Assembly: GCA_963732775.1 (NCBI GenBank)
Contig: CAVTAR010000001.1
Location: 1,054,001 to 1,118,000, forward strand
Source of the DNA: CAVRQM01 sp963732775
GTDB lineage: Bacteria > Pseudomonadota > Alphaproteobacteria > Acetobacterales > Acetobacteraceae
Direction of reading: 5' to 3'
DNA length: 64,000 nucleotides
In this document: positions 60,457 through 64,000 of the stretch, piece by piece
How the letters are laid out: the number at the start of each line of letters is the position of its first letter
Numbering within the stretch: the stretch's first letter is position 1
The notes under the pieces: model-generated
The model's input: only the letters and a program-made list of their open reading frames with translations
Databases searched by the model: none
What the model was told of the DNA's origin: nothing
Program-made: the position numbers and the translations under genes

Positions 60457-61806
60457 GTGATCCGGTCCATCGCGGCACCCGGTCGGATCGTCAAGGAGTT
60501 TGCCCTGCCCGACAGCGGCGTGCCGACGGTGGAGGTGCTCGACTTCCACTGGGCACCGCTCAACCTCTACGTCGCGCTGCGGGTGCCGAACGAGACCCAC
60601 CCCGCGACCGACCACGTCTCGTTGCAGATCTGCCCGATGCGCGACCAGTCGTCGTTTTATTTCTGGAACGTCCCGGCGCCCGCGCCCAGGCTCGTGGCCG
60701 GCGGCCCGACGCGCCGGGTGTTCGCCATGGTGGCGTGCGCCCACCCGGGCTTCGAGGCGTTCGAGGCACGGCTCGTCGTCGCCGGCAGCGTCGTGGCGGT
60801 CGCCGCCTTCGAGCGGAGGTTCGGGGCGGACCGGCTGGTCGGCGGCGTCGCGCTCGGCGCGGTCTCGCGGCCGATCGCGCCGCTGCTCATCACCGGGACG
60901 CAGAAAAGCGGCACGACCTGGATCGAGACCATCGTCGACACTAGCCCCGACGTGCTGGTGCTGCACGAGGGCAACACGCTCAATACGCTCGACCACCGCG
61001 CGACCCGCGCCACCTTCGAGGCGCGGCTGCCGGAGTTCCAGCGTCGCGCCTTCATCCGCTGGCGCCCGGCGCTGCCCATCGCCGAGGAGCTGGCGATGTT
61101 CGCGCAGGTCTCGGTGGCGAAGAACCTGTTCGACCTGCTCGGCGCCACGTTCGGCTTGCGCACCGTCGTCGACCGCACGCCGGGGAGCTCGGAATCGTAT
61201 CACTTCCTGATCAAGTTCTGGCGCGAGTGCCGCTACGTCCACGTCGTGCGGCACCCGCTCGACGTGTTCGTCTCGCGGCTGTTCCACGAGGCTGCCCTCG
61301 GACGCGGTCGCACGCCGGAGGTGGCGCAACTCGACCCGGCGACGCTCGCCTGGCTGGTGCGGCGGGTGAAGGCGATGGGCGGCGACGCCGTCGCGCCGGG
61401 CGTGCTGGTCGACGACGAGCATCTGCGCGCCGGGGTCTTCGACGCGCTGTTCATGCAGTGGCGCGTCGACCAGCAGAAGCTGCTGGAGGTGCTCCCGTTC
61501 GCCGCCGAGCGCTTCCTCGTGGTCCGCTACGAGGACCTGGTAGAGCGCTTCGAGCACGAGGCGCGCCGCCTGCTCGCGTTCGTCGACGGCGCGGCGCCGG
61601 ACGTGGCCGGGCTCGCGGCGATCCGTGCGGCCACCTCGTTCACGGCGCTGTCTGGCGGCCGCGGCAGCGGCCAGGAGGATCGGACGTCGTTCTTCCGCAA
61701 CGGCCGCGTGGGCGACTACCGCGCCTACCTCGACGCGGGCCAGATCGCCTCGCTGTGGTCCAGGGTCGCACCGGTGGCGCGCGAGTTCAGCTACCGTATC
61801 GACTGA
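60457..61806 (+). CDS. PAPS-dependent sulfotransferase
   Basis: 449 aa from a GTG. The 5'-phosphosulfate loop is LLITGTQKSGTTWIETIVD near residue 146 and the 3'-phosphate loop CRYVHVVRHPLDVFVSRLFH near residue 259. The late SFFRNGRVGDYRAYLDAG matches the RKGxxGDW-like motif. A roughly 140-aa N-terminal beta-rich domain without sulfotransferase motifs precedes this; it may bind the acceptor. Genes on both sides suggest it sulfates the glycosyltransferase product. Confidence 0.87.
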   Translation: MIRSIAAPGRIVKEFALPDSGVPTVEVLDFHWAPLNLYVALRVPNETHPATDHVSLQICPMRDQSSFYFWNVPAPAPRLVAGGPTRRVFAMVACAHPGFEAFEARLVVAGSVVAVAAFERRFGADRLVGGVALGAVSRPIAPLLITGTQKSGTTWIETIVDTSPDVLVLHEGNTLNTLDHRATRATFEARLPEFQRRAFIRWRPALPIAEELAMFAQVSVAKNLFDLLGATFGLRTVVDRTPGSSESYHFLIKFWRECRYVHVVRHPLDVFVSRLFHEAALGRGRTPEVAQLDPATLAWLVRRVKAMGGDAVAPGVLVDDEHLRAGVFDALFMQWRVDQQKLLEVLPFAAERFLVVRYEDLVERFEHEARRLLAFVDGAAPDVAGLAAIRAATSFTALSGGRGSGQEDRTSFFRNGRVGDYRAYLDAGQIASLWSRVAPVAREFSYRID

Positions 61807-61838
61807 TCGCGCGTGTGCGCGCGCGCCGCAACCGTTGG

Positions 61839-61877
61839 TCAATCTCTGCCGGGCCAATCTCTGCCGGCCAATCTCGG
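61839..61877 (+). repeat. Short CAATCTCTGCCGG tandem repeats
   Basis: Three imperfect copies of CAATCTCTGCCGGGC lie in the 132-bp gap between the sulfotransferase and the next gene. No other feature is evident in the gap. Confidence 0.6.
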
Positions 61878-61938
61878 TTGTGACGCCGTCACGCCCGCGA
61901 TACAGCAACCGGGCAGGCGCCGTGGAGGACGATCGGAG

Positions 61939-62949
61939 ATGGCATTCAAACGCGGTGGCAGCCGTTTCGGGTGGGCCCGCGCCATTGCCACGGCGGCGTT
62001 GATCCTGGCCGCGGCGCTCATATCGCGCGCGTCGCTGGCGCAGCAGGTGCTGTTCGGGCCGCAGCCCGACCTTACCACGCCGAGCGGCTTCAACGTCGAT
62101 GCCGATTTCCCGAGGCTGTTCGCGCAGCCGTCACTGTGGCAGGGCGGCATGCGCCGGATTGCCGCGATGTTGTACCACGTCCGATACATCCAGTACACGC
62201 CGGACGCCATCTTGCGGCAGCAATTCGCGTTCCTCGCCAGCCAGCACATCGCGATCGCCATGGTGATGGGCGTGGTCGAGGCCTCGGGCTGCGGCCATGG
62301 CATGGAGGGCATGGTGTTCGGCCCCAACGTCAATCTCGGCGTGGCGCAGCGGCTGCGCGCGCTCGGCGCGGACGTGACGACGCTGATCGCCGACGAACCG
62401 CTGACCTTCGGGCACTACGCGACCCAGGCGGGAGCCTGCCGGTATGCCATCCCGGATCTGGTCGGCCAGTTCGCGCGCGAGGTGGCCGGCGTGCGCGCGG
62501 CCTATCCCGCCATTCGCGTCATCGACAACGAGGCGGCCCCGGCGCTGCAAGCGTTCCCCGACGTCGCGCAGTGGCTCGACCTGCTGCACCAGGCGCTCGG
62601 GCCGGAGGCACGCCTGAGCCTGGGTCTCGACGTGCAGTGGCAGCTACCGTGGACCAGCTGGGCGCAGCAGCTCGTTCCCTTCCTCGCCCAGCACGACACG
62701 CCCTATGGCCTGCTGGTCCACGGCACGGGACTGGACCAGACCGACGCCGCTTGGCTCGCCGCGGCCGAATCCTATGCCCGCGCGTGGGAGGCGCTGGTCC
62801 CGGTGCGACCGCGCACCGTCGTCATCCAGAGCTGGAACGCCAACCCCACGCATGTGCTGCCGGAGACCGATCCGACCTCGATGACGTCGCTCATCACCAC
62901 CTATTGCGCCCACACGCGCTGGCAGCTCGCCTGCAACGGCCTGCACTGA
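61939..62949 (+). CDS. Exported protein of unknown function
   Basis: 336 aa from an ATG at 61939 (CGGAG just upstream). A signal peptide, ARAIATAALILAAALISRAS, ends near residue 34. The mature part has barrel-like alternation: MRRIAAMLYHVRYIQYTPDA, HIAIAMVMGVVEASGCGHGM, VTTLIADEPLTFGHYATQAG and RVIDNEAAPALQAFPDVAQW. Conserved Asp/Glu residues and GGMRR are hydrolase-like, but no family was recognised. Probably a periplasmic carbohydrate-active or binding protein linked with the preceding glycan-type enzymes. Confidence 0.68.
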   Translation: MAFKRGGSRFGWARAIATAALILAAALISRASLAQQVLFGPQPDLTTPSGFNVDADFPRLFAQPSLWQGGMRRIAAMLYHVRYIQYTPDAILRQQFAFLASQHIAIAMVMGVVEASGCGHGMEGMVFGPNVNLGVAQRLRALGADVTTLIADEPLTFGHYATQAGACRYAIPDLVGQFAREVAGVRAAYPAIRVIDNEAAPALQAFPDVAQWLDLLHQALGPEARLSLGLDVQWQLPWTSWAQQLVPFLAQHDTPYGLLVHGTGLDQTDAAWLAAAESYARAWEALVPVRPRTVVIQSWNANPTHVLPETDPTSMTSLITTYCAHTRWQLACNGLH

Positions 62950-62952
62950 CGC

Positions 62953-64000
62953 CTACCGCCGCGCGAGCAGCAGCACCGAGCCGAGCAGCAGCAACCCCGC
63001 CGCCGCCATGCTGGCGAGTGCCGTCAGCGGCGTCTGCCATTGCGTCAGCAGGCCGGCCAGCAGCACGCCGAGCGGCCAGCAGCCGATGCAGACGGTGACG
63101 AGACCCAGGGCCCGGCTGCGCAGCACCGGCGGAGTTGCGGCGATGGCGATGGTGGTCTGGTGGTTGGTGAACAGCGCGCTGCCGATGCCGCCCAGCAGCA
63201 GCACCAGGCACACCGGCCACAACGGCGGCAGCAGCCGCACCGTGCCGAGGGCCGTCAGCAGCATTGCCACCCCGCCCGCGAGCCAGCCGAGGCTCGACCC
63301 GGGCAGCACGACGGCGGCCATCAGCACCCCGCCGAGCAGCGCGCCCGCCGGCTCGGCCGCCGCCAGCACGCCGATGCCGGCCGACGACAATCCGTACGCG
63401 TCGCGGCCGATTGGGGCCACGAGCGTGGTGTAGGCGTAGCCAAACAGGTTCATGGTCACGGTCACGCCCAGCAGCGAGCGCAACGCCGGACTGCGGCGCG
63501 CGAAGCGCACGCCTTCCGCCAGGTCGCGTGCCACGGCCGCCGGCGACACGGCGCGCGTCTCCTGCGCGTGCCGGATCGGTGCCACCAGGGCCGCGCCGAG
63601 CAGGCTCGCCGCCGCCGACAGCGCGAACGTGCCGCCCAGCCCGAAGGCGCCGTACGTCACGCCGCCGATCAGCGGTCCGGCGCAGCGTGTGGCGAAGTTG
63701 GTAAGGCTGTCCGTCGCGACGGCCGCGGCCACCCGGTCCGGCCCCGCGCTCTCGGCGACCAGTCGCCGCCGCGCCGGCATCTCCGTCGTGGTACACGAGC
63801 CCGCTCGCCAGCGCGGCGAGGCCCACGTGCCACGGCCGCGCCACGCCCGCGAAGCCCAGCACCGCGACGCCGGCCGAACTCGCCGCGGCCAGCAGCAAGC
63901 CTGCGAGGACGATGCGCTGCCGGTCGATCGCCTCCGACAGCGTGCCGACCAGGGCCCCGAGCAGCAGCGGAAGGCTGCGCGCCGCCGAGACCACCGCCAC
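62953..64000 (-). pseudogene. MFS transporter, partial, with a one-base frameshift
   Basis: A 12-helix-type transporter whose beginning lies past the right edge. From 64000 down to about 63785 it reads SLPLLLGALVGTLSEAIDRQ and VLAGLLLAAASSAGVAVLGF; the frame then changes near 63775-63785 (complement CACGACGGAGATG), and the rest continues as RRRLVAESAGPDRVAAAVAT to the stop at 62953. Removing one G joins them. C-terminal half has six hydrophobic segments. Either an assembly error or a broken gene. Confidence 0.75.

Overview
The window reads as chromosomal DNA of a high-GC alphaproteobacterium able to make bacteriochlorophyll. Genes for magnesium chelatase and its partner (bchI-bchD-bchO) and for early carotenoid synthesis (crtI-crtB) lie close together. 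They sit with a lanthanide-type methanol dehydrogenase locus (xoxF), a C-P lyase operon, and an ygfA-side block that includes a 6S RNA candidate. GTG and TTG starts and 4- or 8-bp start/stop overlaps are common. An aerobic or facultative phototroph of the Acetobacteraceae type is my inference; there is no rRNA gene to confirm it.

Layout. 1-5.8 kb: phnG-H-I-J-K-L-M on the minus strand with an XRE regulator upstream; phnI is split by a one-base frameshift and phnM runs off the edge. 6.1-8.15 kb: tRNA-Asn and tRNA-Leu flank a stretch of gene fossils (LacI-type regulator, fused polyamine-transporter fragments, glutathione S-transferase tail). 8.3-10.45 kb: class I fructose-bisphosphate aldolase, thiE and a hypothetical gene. 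10.6-17.9 kb: zapA, an ABC export-type system, a 6S RNA candidate, a DUF29 gene, 5-formyltetrahydrofolate cyclo-ligase, a YmdB-like phosphodiesterase, bioY, yebC, ruvC and a small coiled-coil protein. 17.9-27.7 kb: the quinoprotein region, with xoxF (frameshifted), a cytochrome c, a XoxJ-like binding protein, a CXXCW protein, pqqE, a SoxYZ-like carrier, two small exported proteins and a NitT/TauT-type ABC importer. 27.7-32 kb: LysR regulator, two short-chain dehydrogenases, a carboxymuconolactone-decarboxylase-like protein and an SMP-30-like propeller. 32.2-37.2 kb: ferric-iron ABC importer and an MFS transporter. 37.6-47.5 kb: two tandem giant beta-helix repeat proteins. 47.6-57.7 kb: bchIDO, small membrane proteins, an M23 peptidase, a hydrolase-membrane fusion, crtI and crtB. 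57.7-64 kb: two related glycosyltransferases, a sulfotransferase, an exported protein and a frameshifted MFS transporter.

How the parts fit. XoxF, its cytochrome, the XoxJ-like protein and PqqE form most of a periplasmic PQQ alcohol-oxidation module, although other pqq genes are not in the window. BchI and BchD insert magnesium into protoporphyrin IX while CrtB and CrtI make and desaturate phytoene. The glycosyltransferase-sulfotransferase block directly after crtB may modify a carotenoid or a surface glycan. The iron importer could supply haem and respiratory enzymes.

Caution. At least four genes (phnI, the thiE neighbour, xoxF, the last MFS gene) are interrupted by what looks like a single-base indel, three of them in or beside short G/C runs. 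Residual assembly error is as likely as true inactivation.
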